The position numbers and the translations under genes were made by a program. The notes beneath the pieces were generated by a model, which saw only the letters and a program-made list of their open reading frames with translations, had not been told where the DNA came from and did not search any database. A DNA stretch of 64,000 nucleotides from Salvia splendens (taxonomy: Eukaryota; Streptophyta; Magnoliopsida; Lamiales; Lamiaceae), in the NCBI RefSeq assembly GCF_004379255.2, contig NC_056049.1:7316001-7380000 (forward strand), given 5' to 3'. Below are positions 32,872 through 43,689 of the stretch, piece after piece. How positions within the stretch are numbered: position 1 is the stretch's first letter; each line of letters begins with the position of its first letter.

Positions 32872-34402
32872 TGTTAGATTTGGTATACTGAAAAGCATGT
32901 TTCGAGCAAGTTTACGCGAATAAAATCTTGTTTGTATACGAAAACTCTACAATCCACTTTTAACCCGATTCAGTATTATTCGAGCAGTATCGCACGAATA
33001 GGATCAATATATTATTACATTGTGTTTGCTTGTGCATTTATAAGATGTTTTATAAACATTTAAATGTATAAGAAGCAAACAAAGTCTAAGTCTTTTGCTT
33101 AGTAGACTGGTTGTGGGCGTCATCCACTTTAAGGTAACACGGTCGGTTCTATGCAATGCTTTGCAAAAGAAAAAGAAGAATTTCACAACCCAGATAGGCT
33201 TATACTACCTATCGTGAAAGATTGCTATGTCAGTCCAATTATTTCTAAGCCTTTATGCAATAACATGACGTTGGTGTGGTATAGCACTGAATGGATCTAA
33301 AAGCAAGACGTGTTTTTATGCTATCTACTGAAAGACTAGGTCTTGATAAAATATTATTTCTTAATCTACATATGTTAGCATTGAGCATACGTTATTGATT
33401 ATGCACTACTTTGACTTATCAAATGGTGCGGGTTTTTCGCAACCCAATAATCATGATATATTGGGTAGTGGTGATTAATATCTAGCGGTGCTAGAATTGC
33501 TATTATGTTGAATCGCGCGCGAGGTGAGTCTCATTTGATAATGTCCTCAAGAGGAGCTTGAACAAGGTTTTTTTATTCAGAAACTGGCCAGTTGGAATTT
33601 AATTATTCCATGAATAATAAATAAATGTTTCTTGCTAAGTCCACTCTTGGAATAAATAAGATGTTGATTAATTAATTCCATAGCAGACATTAATTAATTA
33701 ATTGACATTTATATCTTCAGCGTGAGAAATAAACAATAAACATAACGAAAACCCGGATTACTTGTAATTTTGGATCTGGATGGGCAGTGCAATATTACTT
33801 CTGTAGTGGTTGCTCGTAATATTCCAATATAAGCTTATATTAAATTGTGGGTTCAATTTAATTAGTAAAAAGCGAATTGGGTGAGGCCATATCCAAAACC
33901 TTCCATAGATCCCAGACTGGGCCCAATAAGAACTTAATATAAATAGGAGAATAAATGAGACAGAAAATACAATTATTATTCTATGAAATTTTCGTCCCCC
34001 TCTCTATTTAGTAGAGGAGCTCGAAAATTCTTCAGCTTTCCTCCGTGAGGAATTTCAGTCTTCTTTATTCGAGTTCTAGTATTTTGGTAAGATCAGCCCA
34101 CCCTGATATCGAGATACAGTTCGGGAACCAGTCAGAAGATCCGTGGTCTAGTATTGAAGACCATCACGTGGAGAAGGAGCGAGCAATCGACGATTCATTG
34201 GAGAATCAAATCGGTAACCCTAAATCGTAGAAATCATGTTTTAGGATTTATATTCTTTAAGCATGAATTATTTGCGTTCTAGCATGCAGTTATCTGTTTA
34301 ACATGTGAATTAATTAATCGCATAATAGGTCAAATAAATCCTTATCTGATTTATTTGTTTTGTACAAGTCTTCCGTTGTGCAAGGGGCACCAAACCCCAG
34401 CA
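32872..34402 (+). mobile_element. Solo LTR (1531 bp) with a perfect target duplication
   Basis: Starts TGTTAGATTTGG and ends CCAAACCCCAGCA, and is flanked on both sides by CAAGA (32867-32871 and 34403-34407). No gag, pol, primer-binding site or second LTR lies inside, so it is a recombination remnant. A TATA box (AATATAAATAGGAG, about 33937) and leader point to the plus strand. Superfamily not assigned. Confidence 0.8.
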
Positions 34403-34445
34403 CAAGATAGCCACATTAGGTGTTCCGTATTAGCGTCAACCGTCG

Positions 34446-35344
34446 TTTCTTAAGGTGTTCAACCGCCTCAATACCATGGAAGAACTAGTACGTCAATTGT
34501 TTTATAGTAGTATGGTTGTATATCACAATTTCATGAACAAAAATATTTTGTTGTTTATTTGTACTCCAGCGGTTGCCGCCCGAATTCGACATGGTTCATG
34601 GACCAACACTGCCGGTACAGTGTCGGTTAGTCATGCCTAATGGCGTCGGATGGACAGTCGGACTCGTTCGTATGGAAAACGGGACTCGTTTTCAGATCGG
34701 TTGGAGAGAGTTCGTTGATGACAACATCTTCAAACATGGGGACTTTATGACGATTTCCTTAGTTGATGTGGGCACATTCCACATCAAAAGATACGACGTC
34801 AGCACGGGAGTTCCACCTCTAACCGACGGCGAATATAAATATTTTGTACTTATCACATTTGTTGTATTTTTTTGAATTCATATTCGTATGCGATGTTGTC
34901 TTGTAAACAGACTACGTGTACGCCCCTAACGACAATGTTCCAACGACGTTCGTTGCAACGATAGACGATTACCAACCTAGCTACTCAGACACCGATTCAT
35001 CAGACGATTCTGGATATGAAGATGACCACGACGCGCTGGACTTGGATGGACGCCCAACATTTACTGTTACGGTCACGGCATCACACATTGCCCGCACTTT
35101 TGAGGTACCGTACGGATTCTAGCATCGGCATATCCCGATAGGTGCACTCCAAGCACCGGTTTACTTCCTCACCATAGAGAACACATGGATGCTTACCCTT
35201 CTGCATAGCAACTCCAAAACATGGGTCAGAAAAGGGTGGAAGCGATTCAGGCGTGGGAATGGACTTGCAGTCGGGGATCATTTGCATTTCACACTGGTTA
35301 ATCCGATGGAGGTCACTTTTTACGTGGTCATTGAAAAGGCATAA
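34446..35344 (+). pseudogene. Two-domain B3 (REM-like) DNA-binding protein, broken
   Basis: The first B3 domain begins in FLKVFNRLNTMEEL, is interrupted by a GT-AG intron (34488-34570), and continues RLPPEFDMVHGP, GVGWTVGLVRMENG, FQIGWREFVDDN and FKHGDFMTISLV. After a second intron an acidic linker (SYSDTDSSDDSGYEDD) leads to the second B3. That domain starts FTVTVTASHIARTFEVPYGF, meets a TAG at 35120-35122, and stays open to MEVTFYVVIEKA and a TAA at 35342-35344. An in-frame TAG also sits just upstream of the first domain. B3 proteins are plant transcription factors, and two B3 domains with an acidic linker resemble the REM group. Its position inside a Harbinger-bounded unit suggests capture, which is inference. 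Confidence 0.7.
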
Positions 35345-35627
35345 GGTGTTTAGAATGAGTTGTTGTTTTGGTTAAATCTTGGTTAAGAGTGTGTGTCGTA
35401 GGTTATGGGAAACTTTTGAAAATTTGTGTAATGGATTTGGTACCCTCTAATTCGGTTGTTGTTTGCTACGTGTATTGTCGGTTGACGCATGATATTGACG
35501 TTGTAGGACTAGAGTTTGAAATGTCGTATTCAAGCCAAATATCACACTAGTTTGTCATATCATTGTTGTCTCCCACATCATATAGAAATGTCTTATGACC
35601 AAACACCATACAAATACAAGGCAAATA

Positions 35628-36065
35628 TCAAACTAGTTTGCCTAGTAGAAACCCGAGAAGGACTAACAACACAGTCATCAAACCAAAAAGTGCACTCGGC
35701 GGGACTACGGTGCCCACGTCGCTACGTCCGCAGCACACCTGGCATCGAAGATCATGATAGTTTGCGACCGTAGAAATGGCCTCTTGGTAACGTGAAGGGC
35801 TACTCATATTGGACGAAAGCCCGGCCGTTAACACTTCTTCGAGATTAGGGTGTTCATCGAACCACTTGAACGATCCAGGATGATCACCATTAACGGGGCA
35901 CTTGTAGTAGTACCTTCCAGCATGCCTGGCTGTTCTACCGGCACACCGCAAGTCCATCATGCCGTTACCACAACTGCATAGTAGTAGGTACACTCCTTGT
36001 TGCATGTTGTGTTTTGTTATTGGCTGCAAGCAATCATTCATCAAATGTTGTATACACCGATACAC
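35628..36065 (-). CDS. GRF-type zinc-finger protein with C-terminal membrane helix (145 aa)
   Basis: Open frame with a GRF zinc-finger pattern: CSCG (about residues 30-33), then HAGRYYYKCPVNGDHPG and FKWFDEH. A CQVCCG motif lies near residue 110 and a hydrophobic C-terminus (LMTVLLVLLGFLLGKLV) could be a tail anchor. GRF fingers bind single-stranded nucleic acid in characterised proteins, and small plant GRF proteins with a C-terminal helix are often linked to transposons. It is open while its neighbours are broken, though at this length that may be chance. The N-terminus (MYRCIQHLMNDC) may be a false extension or lack an exon. It lies between the B3 pseudogene and the transposase, on the transposase strand. 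Confidence 0.5.
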   Translation of the reverse strand: MYRCIQHLMNDCLQPITKHNMQQGVYLLLCSCGNGMMDLRCAGRTARHAGRYYYKCPVNGDHPGSFKWFDEHPNLEEVLTAGLSSNMSSPSRYQEAISTVANYHDLRCQVCCGRSDVGTVVPPSALFGLMTVLLVLLGFLLGKLV

Positions 36066-36153
36066 AGATGGAACAAATTGTTATTACTACGAAATTATAA
36101 AAAAGTAAAACAAGGTTAATAATGTCAACAACAATGGTTAATAAATCGTGACA

Positions 36154-37470
36154 TCAAGCACGTTGTCTGTGGAGCCACATTGCGTTCGCCAAATCATCTC
36201 GGAATTGCATCCACTCGGTGGATGGTTCCGAGTGGTCGACAAACTCAACTCCATCTACGTCGGGGATGTTAGTGGTGTAGTAAACATTCGAATCAAGTTG
36301 GGCTTCTATAGGGTCATTAGGCATCTCGCGGCGTATGAAATTATGCAACAGAAAACATGTCATTATTAACCGTATCTGAGTTTTGATTGGGTAATAAGAA
36401 GCACAACGCAGATGCCCCAATGCATCTTTAACACAGCAAACGCGTGCTCAATTATATTCCTCGTTTTAGTGTGCCGCATGTTGAACAACTCTTTTGGATT
36501 CTGCGGTGCCGCATTACCAGGACCCCACTCTTTCAGGTGGTAACGCACTCCTTTGTACAGCATCAAGAATCCATTGCTATTTGCGTACCCATTATCACAT
36601 AGGTAATAACATCCTGTGAGGAATAGACGCTAGATTTATGAGAAATAGGGGACTAGTTGGATGCCAAAACTGTACTATCAAATGCCTTAAATACCAACTT
36701 TGCGGGACCCTTAAACCTCCTTTTTGCATGACAGCATCATGCAACACCTGCGAATCCCCGGCCGACCCCTCCCACCCAGGGAGGACGAATACAAATTGCA
36801 TGTTCCGATCACAAACCGCTAAGGTATTGGTTGCAATTTGACCTTTGTGGGTTCGATAGTGTGGCTTGTCCGTGCTGCTCACTAATACGTTGATGTGGGT
36901 CTCGTCAAGTGCCCCAAGACAGCCCTGGAAGATCAAGGCAAACAATTCCATCTACTTGGACATAAGCACACAACACACCTTGAACCATTTCCAACGGGAG
37001 TCCATACAGTCTGCCGGTATCGACTCAGGCTTAGATAACAAATTCCTATGTAGGCTAAGAACAGCTCCCAGAACTTTGTTAACGTAATGCGACACCGTAG
37101 ATCCCGACCTCCAGAATTGGAACTTAACGACACGATTTTTTTATGGTGTGCCAACACAATGATGAACATCGCAACTTGCTCTTCGACCCCAACACACTTT
37201 CCAATTGACAACCCATCCCGGCTTGATAGAATGCGGCAGAGGCGACCGAAGGTGTTCCGGTCTATGCGTAGATTAGCGACGCGATCGTAGTCAGTGACAT
37301 TAACTAACCGATCCATATGCTTCACTTGCATAGGCATTTTTTAGCATATTGTATTGTCATGCCTGTTCGAGAAGAACGCGTCGCTTACGCCTACTGTTAG
37401 AATTCAAATGTCGGTGGACTAAGGTCGTGGTTTCTATGCGAGACAGCTGCAGTATGTTCTCTAACATCAT
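36154..37470 (-). pseudogene. PIF/Harbinger (HARBI1-like) DDE transposase, broken
   Basis: Pieces in different frames read, in order: LVNVTDYDRVANL, RIDRNTFGRLCRIL and VEEQVAMFIIVLAHHKK; then FQGCLGALDETHINVLV (first catalytic Asp), NTLAVCDRNMQFVFVLPGWE and GSAGDSQVLHDAV (second Asp); then GVRYHLKEWGPGNAAPQNP and ARNIIEHAFAVLK-like sequence (catalytic Glu; here TRNIIEHAFAVLK); finally YYPIKTQIRLIMTCFLLHNF and FVDHSEPSTEWMQ to a stop near 36154. At least three frame disruptions and a TGA near 37355 prevent expression. A probable intron with GTATTT donor (about 36619-36693) separates the two DDE halves. The DDE residues are preserved, so decay followed a functional period. Confidence 0.8.
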
Positions 37471-38209
37471 GTACACCCGTTGGTAGTTACTACAGGATTT
37501 TCTCATCTAAACGACCAACATATTCACCGCATAACGTAACAACACATGACTCGTATAATTAATCACAGAATCTGGGAAATAACATATAATACGACGGGAA
37601 ACAGATTTTCAAAGCCGCATACCTTTTCCAATGAATCTTCACCGATTTAGCGTGTAATGGCGTTAGGGACGTCTGGCTACCACAACAAAACGTATCTGAA
37701 ATTAAAATACAAATTCCACAACTTAGAACCAAAAAATTAGCTACAGTATACTACCGGACACGAAAAATTACCTGATCCGACAAAGAAATCGGATGTTGAG
37801 AATACCAGTTCCGTCGGAGAAATTATAAGAGGCCAATGTTCTCCCCGACGCCGTTGTTTGGACCGAAAATTGGAGAGAGAAAAAAGAGGCAGGTGGAAGG
37901 AGAGATAGAGTGAGAGAGAAGACAGAAGTCAAAAAGGTTGAAATGGGGAAGTAGTCGACGATGGGGAAATTCAAAATTTTCATGGATAGCATGGTCATTT
38001 CCCTTCCAAATCCTTTACATTGTAGCGGACCAGATTTCAATTATCAACCTCGAGGCGTGATTTAATTTGGCAGAAAAATGTGAGGAATAAATAGTGCGGG
38101 CCGGAGCATTTCTCGAGAGCCGACCAGCAATATCTAGTGTACACCAAACAACCATAAATGCACAGATTTGACCCATATTATGTCCAAATAAGGGTCAACG
38201 AACACGCCC
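37471..38209 (-). promoter_or_regulatory. Leader and terminal region of the Harbinger-like transposase gene
   Basis: On the minus strand a pyrimidine-rich leader (TCTTCTCTCTCACTC, TCTCTCCTTCCACC) at ~37830-37930 is followed by TCGGATCAG/GTAATTT, a likely splice donor near 37772. The outermost sequence is the inverted terminus GGGCGTGTTCG (38199-38209). This is the layout expected for a transposase promoter next to the terminal repeat. Confidence 0.4.
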
Positions 38210-38878
38210 TTGGAATTTGTGGTGGATATACAATGATAACGAAAACTGGATTAGATTTGGAATGACAAAAATTAGTCTACAGTAACATGATATAAAACGT
38301 CAAATAATTAACCCAGATAATTGTTTAACTACCCCAGATTATTACTCCCAAATAGCGATATTCAGATATTTTTAACTTCTAAAATATGCAAATTTTATAG
38401 GAACGAAAGTATCTTACCAGGCCCAATTTCACAAAAGCTGAACTTTTTGGAAAGCTTAGTTGAAGTTTGATTTTTTAACAATATTGAAAATGATTTCGTT
38501 TTTTTTTTACAAAATTGAAGTTTGAATCTTAAGACTAATATTTTTTTATAATGTTCCTAAAAAGAATTTTTTTTTTTTAAGATTTTGTATTTATATTTGG
38601 TCCTTATATAGCAATACTCTTGTGGCCTTTTCATCCGTGTCTCATTTCAAATAGAAATCGATTTTATAGTTAAAACTGAACATAGCTAGATCCTAAAATC
38701 AGAGGTTATTTATCTGAATAAAAATAGGTTATTTATAATTATTTCAATGTATTTAAAAAAATCCAAAGCAAATTTATGTCCAAATCATACCCTCAAATAA
38801 CTATAGCAAATTGTGTTACTATTAATTAAGCCTAATTATTTATGTATTTCTTTCGCATAATTTTGTAAGGCCATGTTT
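38210..38878. other. Unassigned AT-rich stretch
   Basis: AT-rich sequence with oligo-T runs near 38500 and 38565. No ORF or element end is recognised until the TAA duplication of the next MITE (38876-38878). Confidence 0.4.
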
Positions 38879-39090
38879 GATTGTCAGAATTCTGACAAGG
38901 AAAGTAATCTGATTCCTTAAATTTTAAATTCATGTGTTTGTTTTGGTTTTTAATCAAACTGTGAAAGTAATCAGAATCCCGAGAACAAGGAAAGTTAGTA
39001 CAACTTTCCAGGATTCTGAATCCTAACTTTTCTTAGGTATTCTTTTTCCCAGTTTTAGGATTCTTACATATTTAATGCAATATAGTATAG

Positions 39091-39145
<55 letters not shown>

Positions 39146-39802
39146 TTATTACTATTCTTATTATTATCATTATTATTATTTATTATTAATTACAATGTTT
39201 TCAAAATAATTTAAAATTATAAATCATATTAATTTAAGTATAATAAATAACTATAATTAAAATTATCATAATTATAACTATATTATTATAATAATTATAT
39301 ATAATGTTATTACTATTATTATAATTAATAATTTATTAAATAATTAAAATATGATTATATAATATAAATCATATAATAATAATAATAATTAATCAATAAA
39401 GTCGTAGTAAAGTTTCGAATTATAAAATTTATTCAGTTATAATATTTTTAAATATAATACTAATAATAATAATATGAATAATCATAATAATAATATTTGT
39501 TATGATTATTATATATTATGATGAATAATCCATATTTAAACTATACATCGTAATTATAATAACATAATTATTATTATTTGTATTTAATAATTTATTAAAA
39601 AATTTATATTATTATTCCTTTTTATAAATAAAAGAATAATTAGAATATTTTTAGTTTGATGTTTAAATCAAATATAAAATTTAAAATCTTGATATTTTTC
39701 AAACGCATGAAAGTAAAGTTATTAGGAATCATATTCTCGGGATTCATTTTCCTAAGAATCATTTTCCTTGCCAACTTACTTTCCCGTCAACCAAACATGG
39801 TC
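38879..39802. mobile_element. Tourist-like (PIF/Harbinger) MITE, 924 bp, with microsatellite core
   Basis: The left terminus GGCCATGTTTGATTGTC is inverted at the right end (GACCATGTTTGGTTGAC on the opposite strand). It is flanked by TAA on both sides (38876-38878, 39803-39805), the signature duplication. No coding capacity. The core is very AT-rich and contains a (TTA)n array. Confidence 0.75.
39093..39145. repeat. (TTA)n microsatellite
   Basis: About 53 bp, or some 18 units, of perfect TTA inside the MITE, with interrupted units continuing to ~39183. Confidence 0.9.
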
Positions 39803-40346
39803 TAAGTAGTATCATTTGTTTTAATTTAGTCAAATATACTCTATCAAAAGACGTGGTACTAGTTTTATAAAGTTAAAATGTGGTTTTCTTAAAATTTAGA
39901 TAGAACTAGTACATTTTTAGTATTTAGGATATTGCATTAATATTATTTGTGGTTCTTAAAATATCATTAGGTATTTATGGATATTGATATAATATAGCTA
40001 GAAGGATTTGCACTTTTTATGATTTTTTAATCAAAATACCCTCATGCTATGAAAGCCTTTTATTTGTGCTTTTATTATAAGTTGTAAATGGTTCATTCAT
40101 TAATGTTCTATTCCCGCAAAAGAACAATGTATGTGGAGAATAATTGTTCATCATTGCACATACTTGAAAGAAAATAAATAAACAAAAAGGGACACTTCTC
40201 TATCTCATTAAAAAAAATAACCCTTATAGTATGAAGGGTATTTTAATCCAAAATGTAAAAGTTCTTCTAATAATATTACATCAATATTTAGAAATGTCTG
40301 GTAATATTTTAAAGATGTTAATGCAATGTCCATGGACTAAAACAAT

Positions 40347-40502
40347 AATAGGAATATCTTTTTTCAGCCACTTTTTCTTATAGTATTTCTTAAAATCTGA
40401 ATTCAATTGAGGCTCCTAATGTAGAATAGGAATATCTTTTTTCACCAACTTTTTCTTATAGTATTTCTTAAAATCTGAATTCAATTAAGGCTCCTAATGT
40501 AG
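40347..40502. repeat. 78-bp tandem duplication
   Basis: Two adjacent copies beginning AATAGGAATATCTTTTTTCA and ending CTCCTAATGTAG, differing at a few positions (CAGCCAC against CACCAAC, TTGAGG against TTAAGG). No gene is associated. Confidence 0.85.
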
Positions 40503-42718
40503 AATGGATGAAGTACATGTTCGTCTCTCGCTATGACATTACTTATACCTAATTATTTAAGGATATCTCCGTCAAATCACTGTCATGGAGTATGCACAAG
40601 CACTCTGCCATTAATTGTCACTAGTTTTTATTTCTAATTATTCATCAATACTTATCAAGCTTATGGCATCAGCAGTGGGGCGCCCTAAGGCGCGCACTAA
40701 AGCCCGCCCTATGCACCTTCACGTCAGCATTTGATCCTCCTACTCAAACATAAATTAAAATACATTTAAATACATCGACAACACACAAAATATCATGATA
40801 TATATATAACATGACAAATAATACAATAAAATTAATTAATAATAAGTTATCTAAAATTATTGTAAAATAAATTTTAATTGATTAGAAAAATAAAAGTTAA
40901 TGTTAAAATTGAGTATAATCAAAATATCCTCAATTACAAATTTAAAGATGCCCGTGTATGGTAGTTTAACTTGGATATATTTAAATTAAGTTGCCAAATT
41001 AAAATTAATTAGCCCAATTATTAAATATTTGAAGCCCATATATGTTAGACCGAAATAAGATGTGCCCACTTTCTTTCCTCTATCTTCTTCTTGTGATTTC
41101 ATCGCCAGTTTCTGCATTTCCAACATTGAGGGTCTTCTCTACACATCCAGGTAAACATCTTCAAATATAAACAAAAGGGAAGGGTCGAATTGCAGTCTTT
41201 TAAAAATAAAAAGCAAATTTGCACATGCTATATAGTATTTACTCCCATCTTTGAGGAGATGCTGTTGAAAACACAAAAAAGTTATAATTTGAGATGAGTT
41301 TTTGTGCACGTATTGATAGTGAATCAAAATATATGTCGATGGAACAACTTCAAATTTCAATATGTTGTAAGATAACACCTTAAGAAAATCCAAGTTCACA
41401 GGCAACAAGAGCATCCTCAAAATCCAAGTCCATAATCCAATATCTTAAACAATATCCAAATTGATTGAAACTCATTATACTTGACAACTCATAAACGATT
41501 CAAATTCTCCTATGGGAATGGGAATCGTTACAAACAGACAATCCGAGATACTGAAATCAGGAATCCAAGCCCAATATCATGCTTCTTCCTACAATTTTTA
41601 TGGACTTGGATTTATATTTATTACAAAAAGTATATGATACAAGTTTATTCAATCAACCTAAGATGCCCAATCAACAAATGAGAGTGATCTACTTTCTTAT
41701 AGTGATTCTGATCAAAGGACTTGCTCCCACAAATAGAAAAAACACCAGATCTTTCATAAAGTGAAGATAACAAAATTCATAACCTCCATGAACACCCACA
41801 CGCATATTGAAAATATAGGTCATTCGTGTCAAGAACATGCGGCAGAAAGGATCAAAGCATGTGACAGGACATCATTTCCCACTTACTAACCCTACTAAGT
41901 AATCCTCAAGAGGAAAGGGTAACACAATTCAAGGGATGCAGAGGATAAGGATTTCTATTAAGACTATGCAGTTATCAGTTTTGGTTGAAGATCACAAGCT
42001 CAAGCCACACGCATTTGTTTACAGACACTTCACATAGTCATGTAGTGTAACACAGTGAATTAATAAACCCAAAGGAAGCTTTCACATGGCACAATATGCA
42101 GTAGCCTAAGAGGAAGGAAGCATGATGCTGCATAACCTAAACTAGTTAAAATGCACACCATAAAAGGTTAAACTAGTCCTTGGTAAGATTGACTGGAAGA
42201 GGTGGAATGGAATGAAGATAGAAATGAAATGCATTTCTATTACATTCTCTCCCCCATTCAAGTAAAGAATTGGAATGGAAGCAGTAATCAGCATTCCATC
42301 ATACCAACAAGAAGGGCCTTAGTGTTGTATATACTGAAGCTAATAGTTGCACTTGCAAGTTCCAAATACCAAGATTAAAATCATCCATAAACAAAAACCT
42401 CAACACCAACAACACACATCATAAACAACTAAGCAGAGCTCAGGAAAGTAACAGCAAACTCGAACAAAACCAAGAAACCGAACCACCATATTATACACTT
42501 GCCAACCAAGTGGGGAAAATTTCGGTTCACAAATCAGTGGATCGCACGACAACAATTGTAGCAAAAACCATTCCATAACAATATAAGAGCATAATTCTAT
42601 AGGTATAATACCCGCCAAACATAGAGCAAAAACCACAATAACAGCATAATTAAACCATCCGCAAAGCAAAAATAGCATCAACTGAACCAAAAAGAGAGAA
42701 TAGTAGAAGCCAACTTAT
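40503..42718. other. Intergenic stretch left of the cold-shock-domain gene
   Basis: AT-rich and without recognisable coding exons. At 40665-40730 a GC-rich GGCATCAGCAGTGGGGCGCCC segment looks like a lone MITE terminus, but I found no partner. At ~41060-41150 a pyrimidine-rich sequence resembles a 5' leader ending at a CCAG/GTAAAC donor, without a coding exon behind it. From ~42400 to 42718 lies the probable 3' untranslated region of the cold-shock-domain gene (minus strand). Confidence 0.35.
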
Positions 42719-43555
42719 TCACGAGGCACTTTTGCATTCCCTTGCGAAGTGTCCAGACTCACCGCAGCTGAAACAGTTGCCTCCGCCTCCACCACCACCG
42801 CTAAGCCTACCAAAACCACCACCGCCGCCGCCGCCACCTCCACGGCTGTAGCCACCTCCACCGCGTCCACCACCGCTGCCTCCACGCACACAATCCCTCG
42901 CCATATGACCTGGTTCCCCGCAGTTGAAACAATCACCACCACCTCCGCGGCCGCCGCCACCGCTGCCGCCACGCATACAATCCCTCGACATATGACCTGG
43001 CTCCCCGCAGGTGAAACAAGCACCACCGCCACCTCCAGCCCCGCCGCGATTGCCACTAGGACATTCCCTCGCCATATGCCCAATTCCTCCACAGCTGTAG
43101 CATCCTCCACCGCTTCCACCGCCTACACCTCCACCTACACCTCCATTAGAGCAATCCCTAGCCATATGCCCAACCTCGCCACAGTTAAAGCACTCACCTC
43201 CTCCTCCACCTCCTCCTCCACTCCGATAACCATATCCGTTGCCGTCGTTCCTCCGATCTCCGTATCCGAACCCTCCGCCGCGGCTGTTGCTGTTATTCCC
43301 CCTCCGAGAAGTGGTATCGACGGGGCCTCCTCCTGGAGCGGTGACATCAGCAGCCTTGGTCTTATCGCCATCTAGAATGATGGTGAACTCGACCTCCTGG
43401 CCTTCGCGGAGGGAGCGGTAGCCGTCAGATTTGATGGCGGTTTGGTGGACGAACAGATCCTCGCCTCCTTCCTCCGGCTGGATGAATCCGTAGCCCTTCT
43501 GATCGTTGAATTTGGTGACGACGCCCTTGGATCGCATAGCCTTCTCCTCCGCCAT
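42719..43555 (-). CDS. Cold-shock-domain, glycine-rich RNA-binding protein with five CCHC zinc knuckles (278 aa)
   Basis: Intronless frame. Residues ~8-75 form a cold-shock domain with RNP1 KGYGFIQ (20-26) and RNP2 DLFVHQ (33-38), which contact single-stranded RNA or DNA. Glycine-rich linkers then separate five C-X2-C-X4-H-X4-C knuckles at residues 122-135, 152-165, 180-193, 209-222 and 261-274. Plant proteins of this kind (the CSP/GRP2 group of Arabidopsis, WCSP of wheat) act as RNA chaperones in cold acclimation and development. The knuckle number varies between members, and the multi-knuckle layout is closer to AtCSP1/AtCSP3 than to the two-knuckle AtCSP2/AtCSP4. The start [11 protein letters not shown] is clear. 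Long antisense frames here come only from the glycine-codon bias. Confidence 0.93.
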   Translation of the reverse strand: MAEEKAMRSKGVVTKFNDQKGYGFIQPEEGGEDLFVHQTAIKSDGYRSLREGQEVEFTIILDGDKTKAADVTAPGGGPVDTTSRRGNNSNSRGGGFGYGDRRNDGNGYGYRSGGGGGGGGECFNCGEVGHMARDCSNGGVGGGVGGGSGGGCYSCGGIGHMARECPSGNRGGAGGGGGACFTCGEPGHMSRDCMRGGSGGGGRGGGGDCFNCGEPGHMARDCVRGGSGGGRGGGGYSRGGGGGGGGGFGRLSGGGGGGGNCFSCGESGHFARECKSAS

Positions 43556-43669
43556 TGAAGATCGCCGACGAAAGAAACCCTAGAAACCCCGATTTATACG
43601 ATTGTGTATATACGTATAGGCGAGAGAGTTTTTTGATTGTGCGTGCTGACACAGAGTGTGTGTGAGGTA

Positions 43670-43675
43670 TTTATA
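43670..43675 (-). promoter_or_regulatory. TATA box of the cold-shock-domain gene
   Basis: The minus strand reads GTTTATAAATACC, 115 bp before the ATG. A transcription start near 43640 would leave a ~85-nt leader. Confidence 0.6.
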
Positions 43676-43689
43676 AACGGGTTGAGCGA

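Larger units (their letters stand above)
1375..38209. mobile_element. Large PIF/Harbinger-like DNA transposon carrying several genes, itself hosting later insertions
   Basis: The left end reads GGGCGTGTTCGGT and is preceded by TTA (1372-1374). The right end is the inverted GGGCGTGTTCG (38199-38209) followed by TTG, close to the 3-bp TTA/TAA duplication typical of this superfamily. The first 11 bp of the termini match and about 16 of 20 match overall. Inside are a HARBI1-like transposase (36154-37470, minus) and a Myb/SANT-like gene (1787-2939, plus), the usual PIF/Harbinger pair. There are also two further Myb-like pseudogenes, a two-domain B3 pseudogene and a GRF-zinc-finger ORF. Subtracting Athila A with its duplication and the solo LTR leaves about 8.5 kb. 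Alternatives are several nested or adjacent DNA transposons, or a chance pairing of two unrelated Harbinger ends. That all these genes belong to one element is inference. Confidence 0.5.

Noticed and set aside
40665..40730. MITE terminus (GGCATCAGCAGTGGGGCGCCC)
   Set aside because: It resembles a Harbinger-type end, but no inverted partner or duplication was found nearby.
42749..43375. 208-codon plus-strand frame rich in Thr and Ala
   Set aside because: Mirror of the Gly-rich, GC-biased codons of the cold-shock-domain gene on the other strand.
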